Source: Vibrio mediterranei
GTDB taxonomy: Bacteria > Pseudomonadota > Gammaproteobacteria > Enterobacterales > Vibrionaceae
Assembly (NCBI RefSeq): GCF_900088415.1
Contig: NZ_FLLQ01000001.1
Coordinates: 248,001-312,000 of the forward strand
Length of the DNA: 64,000 nt
Direction of reading: 5' to 3'
This document shows positions 1 through 8,345 of this stretch, piece after piece (the stretch's first letter is position 1; every line of letters begins with the position of its first letter). A program made the position numbers and the translations under genes. Below the pieces are notes generated by a model, which saw only the letters and a program-made list of their open reading frames with translations, made no database searches and had not been told where the DNA came from.

Positions 1-200
1 ATACGCTGTTTATCGATGAAGGATTCGGTAGCTTAGATCCAGAGTCACTTGACCTTGCAGTTCAGACTCTAGTTGAACTTCAACAAAGCGGACGAACAAT
101 TGGGATTATTTCCCATGTCTCCGAATTAAAAGAACAAATGCCACTTCGTCTAGATGTCCATGCATCGCGAGTTGGTAGTACAGTAAGTTTGGTTAATTAA
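1..200 (+). CDS. sbcC: SbcC-like exonuclease ATPase subunit, C-terminal end (partial)
   Basis: Only the last 65 codons are present, in the frame that starts at base 3; the gene enters from the left edge. The visible part is the C-terminal ATPase lobe of an SMC/Rad50-type protein. LFIDEGFGSLD gives the Walker B aspartate-glutamate pair followed by the D-loop, and IGIISHVSEL gives the H-loop (switch) histidine. In SbcC this lobe pairs with the N-terminal Walker A lobe to drive the SbcCD nuclease on hairpins and double-strand ends. Another SMC-like ATPase cannot be excluded from so short a tail, but the motif spacing and the ending fit SbcC best. The stop lies 9 bases before yqfB. Confidence 0.75.
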   Translation, partial: TLFIDEGFGSLDPESLDLAVQTLVELQQSGRTIGIISHVSELKEQMPLRLDVHASRVGSTVSLVN

Positions 201-209
201 GGGTATTGT

Positions 210-518
210 ATGCTAGACCAAATCACGTTTTTCGAAAGGTTCGAAACTGATATTTTGTCAGGTAAGAAAACAATTACGATTCGCGACAAAACAGAAATTG
301 ATTTTGAATTAGGACGAGTTATTCCTGTTGCAACGTTTGAAACTGGTAGAAAGTTTGGAAATTTAAACATTGTTTCTATTGAGGCGATCCAATACGACGA
401 CATTAATGAGGCTCACGCTCATCAAGAGAACATGACTTTGCCTCAGCTAAAAGAGGTCATCCGTGACATCTATCCTAGTGAGAACGAATTGTACGTAATC
501 ACGTTTGAGCTAGCATAA
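210..518 (+). CDS. yqfB: N4-acetylcytidine amidohydrolase YqfB (ASCH domain)
   Basis: 102 residues, the usual length for YqfB. The whole protein is an ASCH domain. GKKTITIRD near residues 18-26 and HQENMT near 71-76 match the E. coli enzyme and place its catalytic triad at Lys20, Thr23 and Glu73. The family hydrolyses N4-acetylcytidine and related acylated cytidines to cytidine plus carboxylate, a nucleoside salvage or clean-up step in the cytosol. The ATG follows an AAGGG Shine-Dalgarno. It sits 9 bases after the SbcC-like stop, so it is probably cotranscribed with that gene, although no functional link between them is known. Confidence 0.9.
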   Translation: MLDQITFFERFETDILSGKKTITIRDKTEIDFELGRVIPVATFETGRKFGNLNIVSIEAIQYDDINEAHAHQENMTLPQLKEVIRDIYPSENELYVITFELA

Positions 519-552
519 TCGCTTGTAAGGTCTGTTCCTAAAACACCGGTTG

Positions 553-1422
553 TTAGCAAAAAGGGCACTCTTCTTGTTGATAGACATGTTCACCTCTAAG
601 GTGGTGAACATGCTTTCTTCCTTCGTCTCGTCCCATATCGTAACCTACATCCAGCAACTCTTTTTTCATTGTTAAACGTCGCACCGGGAAATGCTCTGGT
701 GGAGAGATGACACGAATGACGCAGTCAAGTGGCGGGTTCTTGATAAAATCCAAAGACTCATTGTAGTTTTGAGCGCGTTTAGTGAGTGCTCGGCCTACAT
801 TTGGGTGTTTGACAAACATCTTTTTCATCAGCCAACCTGATTTAGGTTTGGGCATTTCATAGCTTAACGGATGAGACAGGATAACCGTTATGTCTCTGGC
901 TCCTCGACGATAAGCCTCACGTACGGGAATAGAATCTGCTACGCCACCATCGGTATAACATCCACCATCAAAGCAAGGCGTTTCTTTATAGGCTAGAGGT
1001 AATGAAGCGGTTGCCTCTAATGCTTTAGCGATATTGGAGCGAGTGACTTCATAGTAATCCGGTAGACCTGTTGAAACATTTGTAGCTGCGGCAATAAAAG
1101 GTACTGAATTGAATACCGTGTCTTGGTCGAGTGGAAACTGTCTATTGGATTCTTCGTATAGCCATTTTACATCCACGAGATGTCCCCCAGATACAAATCG
1201 TCTAGGGTTGTAAAACTGCTTGCTAGTCGCGAGCTCTTTAATGACTTGATAGCTTCGACCAGGAGCATTCCCTAAATATCCCAGTAGGTTCGATGCTCCA
1301 GCAGAAACGCCGATAACGAAGTGGTATGGGTTGTGGGACTGCTCTAAAAATGCGTCCAATACACCTGCCGCAAATATGCCTCGCATTGCGCCACCTTCGA
1401 CGATCAGTGCTTTGTCGATCAT
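553..1422 (-). CDS. Patatin-like phospholipase family protein (YjjU type)
   Basis: 289 residues with the features of a patatin hydrolase: the oxyanion-hole glycine stretch EGGAMRG near residues 9-15, the nucleophile elbow GVSAGA with Ser40, and the dyad aspartate in TDGG near Asp158. The family uses a Ser-Asp dyad to hydrolyse acyl esters of phospholipids or other lipids. Length and N-terminal sequence resemble E. coli YjjU, whose substrate is not established. No signal peptide is visible, so it is probably cytosolic or at the inner membrane. It converges with yqfB and is divergent from metY, leaving 233 bases of shared upstream region. Confidence 0.88.
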   Translation of the reverse strand: MIDKALIVEGGAMRGIFAAGVLDAFLEQSHNPYHFVIGVSAGASNLLGYLGNAPGRSYQVIKELATSKQFYNPRRFVSGGHLVDVKWLYEESNRQFPLDQDTVFNSVPFIAAATNVSTGLPDYYEVTRSNIAKALEATASLPLAYKETPCFDGGCYTDGGVADSIPVREAYRRGARDITVILSHPLSYEMPKPKSGWLMKKMFVKHPNVGRALTKRAQNYNESLDFIKNPPLDCVIRVISPPEHFPVRRLTMKKELLDVGYDMGRDEGRKHVHHLRGEHVYQQEECPFC

Positions 1423-1451
1423 ATGGATTTCTCTTCTCTTGGTTTATGTTA

Positions 1452-1471
1452 CAACAATACTAGGATTGTTG
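1452..1471. repeat. 7-bp inverted repeat in the patatin/metY divergent region
   Basis: CAACAAT and ATTGTTG are separated by six bases, 30 bases upstream of the patatin start codon. It could be an operator or a hairpin in the 5' leader; nothing assigns a regulator. Confidence 0.3.
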
Positions 1472-1655
1472 AAGCACGTATAACTGGCTCTACTTATTTC
1501 ATTAATTGGTAAAACCGATAAAACATCAGGTTTAAAAGCAAAACTCATGTTGGTTTTTTGGACTGATTCAAAGAATTCTCGATTTAGTAATGAAATACTG
1601 CAAGGCTGACGCTTAAAAACGTCCAGAAAGATAGGACTTTGTAAAAGGAACGACA

Positions 1656-2924
1656 ATGAAAGACGAAACACTATCAATTCATCACGGATATGAAACGGAC
1701 CCTACGACAAAATCAGTCGCGACGCCCATTTACCAAACGGTAGCGTACGAATTTGATAGCGCACAGCACGGAGCGGATCTATTCAATTTAGAAGTACCAG
1801 GTAATATTTATACTCGCATTATGAACCCAACGAATGATGTACTCGAACAGCGCATGGCTGCTTTAGAAGGGGGAATCGCTGGGTTGGTGGTTAGTGCTGG
1901 TAGTGCCGCGATTAACTATGCCATTCTGACTCTAGCTGAAGCCGGAGATAACATTGTCTCGACGCCTCAACTTTATGGCGGAACATACACATTATTTGCT
2001 CATATGTTGCCCAAGCAAGGGATTCAAGTAAAGTTTGCTAAAGATGACAAGCCAGAATCGATTGCCGAGCTAATTGACGAAAATACCAAAGCAGTTTACT
2101 GCGAATCGATTGGTAACCCGGCAGGGAATATCGTCGATCTAGAAGGTATTTCTTCGTTGGCACATCAACAAGGCGTTCCTGTCATTGTCGACAATACTGT
2201 TGCGACTCCGATACTTTGTAAACCCATCGAGTATGGTGCGGACATAGTGGTGCATTCTTTGACAAAGTATGTTGGCGGACATGGGACTTCGCTCGGCGGT
2301 GTGATTATCGATTCTGGGAAGTTTCCTTGGGACCAGCATAAAGCGCGATTCCCAGTTTTCAATCAACCAGAGCCATCTTATCATGGTGTGGTTTATACCG
2401 AGGCATTTGGTCCAGCAGCGTTTATAGGTCGAGCTAGAACCGTACCTTTGCGCAATACAGGGTCAGCGCTCTCTCCGATGAACGCATTTATGTTGTTACA
2501 AGGTTTAGAAACTCTCCCTTTACGTATGGAGCGCCATACTGAAAATGCCTTGAAAGTGGCGCAATATTTACAGCAACACGAGAAAGTGAGTTGGGTGTCT
2601 TATGCAGGTTTAGAAGATTCGGCGCACTATGAACTGGCGTGCAAATATATGAGTGGGAAACCCTCAGCAATTCTTTCTTTTGGCTTAAAAGACGGTTATG
2701 AAGCTGGTGTACGTTTTTATGACGCGTTACAAATATTTAAGAGATTGGTGAACATTGGCGATGCGAAATCGTTAGCGTGTCATCCTGCTTCTACAACTCA
2801 TAGACAAATGAGTGAGTCTGAACAGTTAGAAGCGGGAGTGCGTCCTGAGATGATTAGGCTTTCAGTTGGTATTGAGCATATAGATGACATACTGGCCGAC
2901 TTGGAACAAGCACTTAAAGCATAA
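1656..2924 (+). CDS. metY: O-acetylhomoserine sulfhydrylase (PLP-dependent)
   Basis: 422 residues, the Cys/Met-metabolism PLP enzyme fold over the full length. The PLP lysine is Lys204 in [11 protein letters not shown], and the N-terminal [15 protein letters not shown] and YTRIMNPTN blocks are typical of the MetY group, which is slightly longer than MetB/MetC. The reaction is O-acetylhomoserine plus sulfide to homocysteine plus acetate (direct sulfhydrylation in methionine synthesis). The start follows AAAAGGA with good spacing. A weak match to two 8-bp met boxes (AAACGTCC AGAAAGAT near 1615-1630) is seen just upstream, too weak to call MetJ control. A strong bidirectional terminator follows. 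Confidence 0.92.
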   Translation: MKDETLSIHHGYETDPTTKSVATPIYQTVAYEFDSAQHGADLFNLEVPGNIYTRIMNPTNDVLEQRMAALEGGIAGLVVSAGSAAINYAILTLAEAGDNIVSTPQLYGGTYTLFAHMLPKQGIQVKFAKDDKPESIAELIDENTKAVYCESIGNPAGNIVDLEGISSLAHQQGVPVIVDNTVATPILCKPIEYGADIVVHSLTKYVGGHGTSLGGVIIDSGKFPWDQHKARFPVFNQPEPSYHGVVYTEAFGPAAFIGRARTVPLRNTGSALSPMNAFMLLQGLETLPLRMERHTENALKVAQYLQQHEKVSWVSYAGLEDSAHYELACKYMSGKPSAILSFGLKDGYEAGVRFYDALQIFKRLVNIGDAKSLACHPASTTHRQMSESEQLEAGVRPEMIRLSVGIEHIDDILADLEQALKA

Positions 2925-2925
2925 A

Positions 2926-2957
2926 AAAAGAAACCGAGCTAAGCTCGGTTTCTTTTT
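2926..2957. terminator. Bidirectional intrinsic terminator between metY and ompA-family gene
   Basis: GAAACCGAGC and GCTCGGTTTC form a 10-bp GC-rich stem flanked by A and T tracts on both sides, so it can end transcripts from both convergent genes. Confidence 0.9.
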
Positions 2958-2971
2958 GCTCTTAAAGATTA

Positions 2972-3988
2972 CTATTGAGTTTTTTCTACCATTTCTTCTG
3001 TGGTGTATTCGAACTCAGGAACAGTAATTTCAACGCGACGGTTTTGCGCACGACCTTCCTTCGTTGAGTTGTCGGCAATTGGGTTAGCTTCGCCCATGCC
3101 ACTAACCGTCATTCTCGAACGTTCTATACCTTGAGATTCCAAGTAAGCGGCGATGGATTCAGCGCGCTCTTCAGAAATTCGTTGATTGACCTCTTCGGGA
3201 CCAGATGAATCAGTATAACCGGTGATGGTTACCGTTGACTCTGGGTGATCTTGCATTAGAGCGATAAGTGGATCAAAGTCAGACTTCTTACTCTCATCAA
3301 GCTCAGTACTGTTAAATGCAAAGTTCTCTTGACCAGACACTTGCTCAAATGTCTTAGTCATCACTACCGCTTCTACTACAGGTGGTTCTTCTGCAGGTGC
3401 TTGAGCTGCAGTAGCTGCCGCCGCAGTAGCCGCCGCTGCAGCTGCTGCATTACCAAACGAGTATGAAACGCCTAGCCAGAATGTATCGACATCTGTGTTA
3501 AACCAATCATCTTTAGCGTCGTTAATTCGTTGATACTCCAAGCGTCCAGACCAAGCGGTAGCGAAATCGTATTCAACACCAACGCCACCCATTAATGCTG
3601 TCGACGTTCTATCGCCGTAAGTTGTGTATGCCGCACCAACCTTACCGAACACTGACCAATCGTCAGTGAAAGGATAAGAGAATTTAGGCGCAAGTGTGAG
3701 AGCACTCATATTGGCATCTTGTTTATACCCAGTGCCGTCAATAAATGACGTTTCATAACTACCTAGCCAATCATAAGCAAATTCGAGCGCGATATAGTCA
3801 TTCCAATCGTAACCGGCAAAGAAGCCAGCACTGAAACCACTGTCTGTACAAGGTGCTCCTGAGATGTTACACGCATCAGAGAGTTGAGACCCCCCTAAAC
3901 GGCCACCCAGATAAAGCCCTTCGTCGGCGATAACTGGCAAAGCTGTCATCGCTCCTATAATTGATGCTGCTACCACTGTTTTTCTCAT
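2972..3988 (-). CDS. ompA: OmpA-family outer membrane protein
   Basis: 338 residues when started at the ATG at 3988, which has an AAGGACG ribosome-binding site and begins a signal peptide (MRKTVVAASIIGAMTALPVIA). A longer reading frame runs to 4066 but its extra residues precede the signal peptide. Residues ~22-180 form an eight-stranded OmpA-like barrel with alternating aromatic strands. A poly-alanine linker leads to a C-terminal OmpA/MotB peptidoglycan-binding domain near residues 215-330 (TGYTDSSG and NRRVEI motifs). It anchors the outer membrane to the wall. The alanine-rich linker of about a dozen residues is low-complexity and may vary in length between strains. Confidence 0.88.
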   Translation of the reverse strand: MRKTVVAASIIGAMTALPVIADEGLYLGGRLGGSQLSDACNISGAPCTDSGFSAGFFAGYDWNDYIALEFAYDWLGSYETSFIDGTGYKQDANMSALTLAPKFSYPFTDDWSVFGKVGAAYTTYGDRTSTALMGGVGVEYDFATAWSGRLEYQRINDAKDDWFNTDVDTFWLGVSYSFGNAAAAAAATAAAATAAQAPAEEPPVVEAVVMTKTFEQVSGQENFAFNSTELDESKKSDFDPLIALMQDHPESTVTITGYTDSSGPEEVNQRISEERAESIAAYLESQGIERSRMTVSGMGEANPIADNSTKEGRAQNRRVEITVPEFEYTTEEMVEKTQ

Positions 3989-4163
3989 AATGACGTCCTT
4001 TTTATCGTTAACTGTACGATGTATTACATCACTGCTAAAAATAGGTGAGGTCCGCTTTTTTTTCAAAGAAATAAAACTGGTTTCATATTAAAAAAGAGTG
4101 TTTTGTTCATTTATAAGAAATAACTGACGAAGATAACCAAAATATGTGAACTATGTCCAAGTA

Positions 4164-4982
4164 TCAGTTGGGTGTGCTGCTGTAAGAGAGAGGGGTATAA
4201 CGTCTCAGAATCGGCTCAACGATTTCTATTAGCCATTTTACCTTTTCTTCATTTTTACGCGACGCCTTGGTTAAGATAGCCATGTCTAAATGTAAGGGAG
4301 CTTTTTCTGGTGTTTCGGACGTGATATACCGCAATGTGTAACATTGTTCCATTAACTGTGTCATCAAGGCATGATTATCGACGAAAATGGTTGCTTGAGC
4401 GTCACTATCAAGTAGCTTGTACCAATCAATATGTTCATTTAGATCGGCAACCATATACTTAACGTATTCTCCGTCCGTATTGCCATATAACACACCAGTA
4501 CCAGTATGAATATATTTCTGATAAATAGATTGCGGTTTGTCAGTCAAAGCATGAACTGCAAGATCGACTTCTTCCGTCAGAAGCAACGATTCTGAGCTTT
4601 TGTTCCATTGCCTGATTTCAATTGGCGTTGATGTATGCGAGCGAATGGCATCGATAATTTCTTTGCCACAACCGATTAAGTAAGGCTCGATGATGTGTAA
4701 AGTGATTTTATCCACAGACTTCGGATTGAAGGTATCCGGCTTTAAAGCATCGGTAATATCTGCGAGGGCACTTCTTAGTTTAGGCTCAATGTTTTGAGCA
4801 TAACTAGTCGGAGATAAGCCTTCTGCACTGCGTACAAACAGCGGGTCCGCTAAGTCGATCCTTAATTGAGCCAGCGTTTTAGAGACGTAGGACTGAGAAC
4901 GACCTAATGCTTTGGCTGTTTTTAACGTAGATTGCGTTTGCATCAAGGTTAGGAATACGCGTAGCGCATTGAGATCGTTCAT
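4164..4982 (-). CDS. LysR-family transcriptional regulator
   Basis: 272 residues from the ATG at 4982; a TTG two codons further up is also possible, and neither has a strong ribosome-binding site. Residues ~2-60 form a LysR winged helix-turn-helix (LNALRVFLTLMQTQSTLKTA followed by LGRSQSYVSKTLAQL). The rest is a weakly conserved periplasmic-binding-like effector domain, a little shorter than the ~300-residue family norm. The target genes and effector are unknown. The gene lies alone between two genes on the same strand, with 175 bases to the OmpA gene, so local control of ompA is possible but unsupported. Confidence 0.8.
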   Translation of the reverse strand: MNDLNALRVFLTLMQTQSTLKTAKALGRSQSYVSKTLAQLRIDLADPLFVRSAEGLSPTSYAQNIEPKLRSALADITDALKPDTFNPKSVDKITLHIIEPYLIGCGKEIIDAIRSHTSTPIEIRQWNKSSESLLLTEEVDLAVHALTDKPQSIYQKYIHTGTGVLYGNTDGEYVKYMVADLNEHIDWYKLLDSDAQATIFVDNHALMTQLMEQCYTLRYITSETPEKAPLHLDMAILTKASRKNEEKVKWLIEIVEPILRRYTPLSYSSTPN

Positions 4983-5048
4983 CGGCAAGTTGATACCATT
5001 TAGCTAATGTAAGGAAACTATAATTGTTGGGTAGGAACTTAGCAATTA

Positions 5049-5441
5049 TTAGTTCAGTACCACATAACCACGGTTAGTCATGCAGTTTTTAACTACTGTC
5101 TGCTTGTCTTGGTTATATTGTTCTGAGTTTTCACGATTAGCGCGGTTTCGGCCAAGAACGCCAGCCGCCATTCCCACTGCAGCACCTTTTTTCGCGCCTT
5201 CAGTACCCGATCCACCAGCGATTGCTACGCCAGCTGAACCTAAAGCAGCCCCTTTAGCTGCACCGCTTATTGCTCCACCTGATGATTTTTGCTTCTGTAC
5301 TTGTCCAGACATCTCTTCGCACTGGTGTAGATCGTAGATGTAGTCTTTTTCGTCCACACCTTGCATATCAACGATGATGTTTGCGTAGCTAGGCAAGGCA
5401 AATGTAGAGACTAACAGTAAAGAAAATAAAGGTTTTTTCAT
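5049..5441 (-). CDS. Glycine-zipper family exported protein
   Basis: 130 residues. A signal peptide (MKKPLFSLLLVSTFALPSYA) is followed by a short segment with one cysteine (HQCEEM), then a glycine/alanine-rich stretch near residues 55-95 with repeated GxxxG spacing (GAISGAAKGAALGSAG, GAAVGMAAGVLG). The C-terminus is hydrophilic with a second cysteine (KNCMTNRGY). Two cysteines suggest a periplasmic disulfide. Glycine-zipper proteins insert into or pack against membranes; some resemble Rcs-type outer-membrane stress lipoproteins, but there is no lipobox cysteine here. Function unknown. Confidence 0.75.
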   Translation of the reverse strand: MKKPLFSLLLVSTFALPSYANIIVDMQGVDEKDYIYDLHQCEEMSGQVQKQKSSGGAISGAAKGAALGSAGVAIAGGSGTEGAKKGAAVGMAAGVLGRNRANRENSEQYNQDKQTVVKNCMTNRGYVVLN

Positions 5442-5626
5442 GGGGGGTACTCCGGTTGATTTGGGAGCATGTTAACGAAATCGGTGTGTCAATTTGGAAT
5501 ATCGGTTATTACGTATAGCGTTGGATGAAACGCATATGGTGGACTTTTAGGAATTCACTAGAGAAATGTGATGAAGAAATAAATGGATCTAGTGTATCGT
5601 TTCTTTTCTAACGATAAATTTTCTGG

Positions 5627-5640
5627 TTGATTTAAATCAA
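5627..5640. promoter_or_regulatory. Candidate FNR box
   Basis: TTGATTTAAATCAA is an exact match to TTGAT-N4-ATCAA. It lies 297 bases upstream of the cytochrome c peroxidase start and 186 bases upstream of the divergent glycine-zipper start, so it could serve either. Cytochrome c peroxidases are FNR targets in several gammaproteobacteria. CRP sites have a longer spacer and do not fit. Confidence 0.6.
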
Positions 5641-5841
5641 TAAAGTGTGTAAACAAAATGTAGAATTACTGTAATGACTAATTTCTCATTATTTTTTCAA
5701 ATCCCCATAAATAAAGGCGGATGGCAGCTTGTTAAACTTTACATTCCTTTTTTTCATCAGCTTAATCTAAAATTTGCATTGTAAAAGCGATTAATATTTC
5801 CTTACTGTTTTGTTGCGACGAACAAATAAGCCATAAGTTTG

Positions 5842-5855
5842 TTGATTTTAATAAT
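5842..5855. promoter_or_regulatory. Possible weak second FNR half-site
   Basis: TTGATTTTAATAAT has one perfect half (TTGAT) and a 3-of-5 second half, about 82 bases upstream of the ccp start codon. The position suits activation better than the perfect site further up, but the match is weak. Confidence 0.25.
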
Positions 5856-5936
5856 AATTATAACCTAACTAGACGATATATATCGTCGGTATTCGCTTGT
5901 ATTTAATATTTACATATTTGCGCAAAGGAATAAGCA

Positions 5937-6923
5937 ATGAGAAATGTAATAGTAACAGCAATAGCAGTAGGTATCGCATTTAACGTTAATGCGAAAAGGC
6001 AAGATCAAGAGCCGATTAAGGTGATTGAACCCGTTGTTGGCTTGGACCAACAAAAAGTCGACTTGGGTAAAGCCCTTTGGTTTGAACCAAGGTTGTCTGC
6101 ATCCAATACGATCTCGTGTAATTCATGCCACAATGTGGCGAAAGGTGGTGTAGATAATCTTCCAAGCTCTATCGGTCACAAGTGGGCAATTGGACCTATC
6201 AATTCACCGACGGTTCTTAACTCAGATTTAAACTTCGTACAGTTCTGGAACGGACGTGCGAAAGACCTTCAAGAGCAAGCCGCAGGGCCTATTGAAAACC
6301 CGATAGAAATGGCGTTTTCACATGAACTCGCTATTGGGACTTTGCAATCCATCCCTCAATACCAACAGTGGTTTGAAAGTGCGTATGGTTCAAAGAACTT
6401 TACCATTAACGAAGTAACAGATGCTATTGCAACGTTTGAAAAAACGCTTCGAACCCCCAATGCGGCGTTCGATAAGTGGCTAAAAGGTGATGATTCAGCC
6501 TTGACTGCCGAACAGGTCGAAGGCTATTCGTTGTTTAAGCAAAAAGGCTGTACCGCTTGCCATAGTGGACCACTTGCAGGAGGCCAGATGTATCAAAAAA
6601 TGGGCTTGGTCAAAGCATTTAAAACAGATAATCCAGACATCGGCAGAGCCGCGGTAACAGGAAAGGATTTCGATAAATATGTGTTTAAAGTTCCTACACT
6701 CCGCAACATAGAACTTACCTACCCATACTTCCATGACGGCTCTGTATGGGATTTGCAAGAAGCAGTAGAAGTAATGGCTGATATTCAGTTAGGGCAAAGC
6801 TTAACTAAAGACGAATCGAAGAAAATCACCGCATTCTTAAGATCGCTTACAGGCGAGCAGCCTGAGATCACTTTACCTCACCTTCCTCCGTCAACGCACT
6901 CAACTGCAAGACCACAAATTTAA
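5937..6923 (+). CDS. ccp: Di-heme cytochrome c peroxidase
   Basis: 328 residues with a signal peptide (cut after about residue 19) and two c-type heme motifs: CNSCH at 61-65 (low-potential peroxidatic domain) and CTACH at 205-209 (high-potential electron-accepting domain). This is the classic CcpA/MauG architecture and length. The enzyme reduces hydrogen peroxide to water in the periplasm with electrons from small cytochromes, and can let anaerobic cells use peroxide as an acceptor. The ATG follows AAAGGA with 6-7 bases spacing. The perfect FNR palindrome upstream agrees with induction at low oxygen. A weak hairpin follows. Confidence 0.92.
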   Translation: MRNVIVTAIAVGIAFNVNAKRQDQEPIKVIEPVVGLDQQKVDLGKALWFEPRLSASNTISCNSCHNVAKGGVDNLPSSIGHKWAIGPINSPTVLNSDLNFVQFWNGRAKDLQEQAAGPIENPIEMAFSHELAIGTLQSIPQYQQWFESAYGSKNFTINEVTDAIATFEKTLRTPNAAFDKWLKGDDSALTAEQVEGYSLFKQKGCTACHSGPLAGGQMYQKMGLVKAFKTDNPDIGRAAVTGKDFDKYVFKVPTLRNIELTYPYFHDGSVWDLQEAVEVMADIQLGQSLTKDESKKITAFLRSLTGEQPEITLPHLPPSTHSTARPQI

Positions 6924-6930
6924 ACAAGTT

Positions 6931-6960
6931 AAAAAGCGCTCAAAGTTGGGCGCTTTAGTC
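6931..6960 (+). terminator. Weak terminator after ccp
   Basis: AAAGCGC and GCGCTTT form a 7-bp stem with a ten-base loop. The T tract is short and interrupted. Confidence 0.5.
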
Positions 6961-7031
6961 ATTTTCAATCTAATCTTATCTTAAACTTCGTATAAGTCCG
7001 CGTTAACGTATATTAAGGAAGAAGTATTTAT

Positions 7032-7928
7032 ATGAAAAAGGTTGGCTGGGTTAAGAGTTTTGGCTTATTTGTCAGTTTGTTAATTGTAACAGGGTGTACT
7101 ACCAAATTTCTATATAGCAATTTGGATTGGTTCATTGTTGATTATATTGATGACTATGTAACGCTTGAAGACGGCCAGGAGGAAATATTAACTGAGCGTA
7201 TTCTTGTTCTTGGTGATTGGCATAAGTCCAATGAATTGCCTCGTTACCTACAACAGTTGACGGATATACGAAATAAGGATCCAAAAACTGTGGATGCAGA
7301 ATATGTTTCTTTGCAGATGGAACAGGTGAGGCAGCATACAAAACGATTAGTCGCTCAGATTACCCCTGATCTGTATGCATTGACACAACAGATGACAGAT
7401 AAACAAGTGAAAGAGTTACTTGAAAATTTAGAGCAGAAAGACGATAAGTTCATTAAAAAGTATCAAGGCCTCCAAGACGAAGATGTTCGACTTATTTACC
7501 AACAGCGAATTGAAGAGAATTTGGAGCGTTGGTTCGGACCTCTGACGGAGCAGCAAAAAACACTTGCGAGTCGTTGGGCAAATGAAATGGATGTTACTGT
7601 ATTTGATTGGCAAGCCCATCGTCAGCAGATGCAACACTTTATGCGTCAGTTGCTTAACCGGCGCTCGGACTTAGGCTACTTTCAACCAGAATTTCAGCGT
7701 TTGTTAAATGACAGTGAGAGTTTTTATAGCGAGAAACTAAAACTTAAAATCGCTAACAATCGACTAGTAGCAGAAAAATACATAGCTCTTGCGCTCAGCA
7801 GTGTGACAGAAAAACAACATCAACATCTAATAGAAGAAATTGACGGTTGGCGAGACATCGCTTCAGACTTAATGACAAGTGCGCTATTAGACTATAGTTC
7901 TACAGAAAAGTACGCCTTTCCATCATAA
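7032..7928 (+). CDS. DUF6279 family lipoprotein
   Basis: 298 residues. The N-terminus is a lipoprotein signal (FGLFVSLLIVTGC, cysteine near residue 22), so the mature protein is lipid-anchored. The remainder is helical and rich in Gln, Glu and Leu, with the NLDWFIVDYIDDYVTL segment characteristic of the DUF6279 family just after the anchor. No catalytic motif is visible and the family has no known function. It starts 12 bases after AAGGA and is followed 36 bases on by a small membrane-protein gene, likely one transcript. Confidence 0.82.
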   Translation: MKKVGWVKSFGLFVSLLIVTGCTTKFLYSNLDWFIVDYIDDYVTLEDGQEEILTERILVLGDWHKSNELPRYLQQLTDIRNKDPKTVDAEYVSLQMEQVRQHTKRLVAQITPDLYALTQQMTDKQVKELLENLEQKDDKFIKKYQGLQDEDVRLIYQQRIEENLERWFGPLTEQQKTLASRWANEMDVTVFDWQAHRQQMQHFMRQLLNRRSDLGYFQPEFQRLLNDSESFYSEKLKLKIANNRLVAEKYIALALSSVTEKQHQHLIEEIDGWRDIASDLMTSALLDYSSTEKYAFPS

Positions 7929-7964
7929 ACTAGTTACGAACCAGTTTAAGGAGTGAGTTGGGTT

Positions 7965-8207
7965 ATGATAGAGCAAGGTGTTTTTTGGACAGAGAAACTT
8001 CTGTTACTTGCCGGTGTATTGTTCATTATCACAGGTATCGTGCAATATGGTCGTCGTAGTCAAGATTGGAAGGGCGTCGTCACGATGTTCTATAAACGCG
8101 TTCCCATGAGCGTTGATGAATACAAACGTTATCGATTAGGTGTAGCTTTGATCATTTTCGCCATTGTCTTGAGGTTTGCGCTGCATATTTTCTGGCCTCA
8201 GTTTTAA
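7965..8207 (+). CDS. Small two-TM membrane protein, unknown function
   Basis: 80 residues from the ATG at 7965, chosen because AAGGAG at 7948-7953 is spaced 11 bases from it; the GTG at 7953 overlaps that site and cannot use it. There are two hydrophobic helices (LLLLAGVLFIITGIVQY and LGVALIIFAIVLRFALHIF) joined by a basic loop (YGRRSQDWKG...MFYKRVP). Nothing in it suggests an enzyme. It follows the DUF6279 lipoprotein closely on the same strand, so a shared envelope role is possible but is inference. Confidence 0.65.
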   Translation: MIEQGVFWTEKLLLLAGVLFIITGIVQYGRRSQDWKGVVTMFYKRVPMSVDEYKRYRLGVALIIFAIVLRFALHIFWPQF

Positions 8208-8345
8208 CTTGTAATCTCATTCACACCTTTGTAGTGCCCCGTTTGCTAACATTTGGATAAATACCAATAAAGCGAATAGCTAAAGCTTTGTCGCCCCTCA
8301 CTTGTTGCCCAACAAGCTGACACTAGGGTTAAACGGGAGCACACA

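Larger units (their letters stand above)
5442..5936. other. Divergent regulatory region, glycine-zipper gene / ccp
   Basis: 495 bases, AT-rich, with no convincing small ORF. It contains a perfect FNR-type palindrome at 5627-5640 and a weaker half-matched site at 5842-5855, listed separately. Promoters for both divergent genes must lie here. Confidence 0.6.

Noticed and set aside
1600..1655. SAM riboswitch or MetJ operator at metY
   Set aside because: No riboswitch-like helices are visible, and the best met-box match is only 6 of 8 followed by 4 of 8.
3380..3450. Tandem repeat in the OmpA-family gene
   Set aside because: It is a poly-alanine linker written with mixed codons, common in this protein type, and not an exact DNA repeat.
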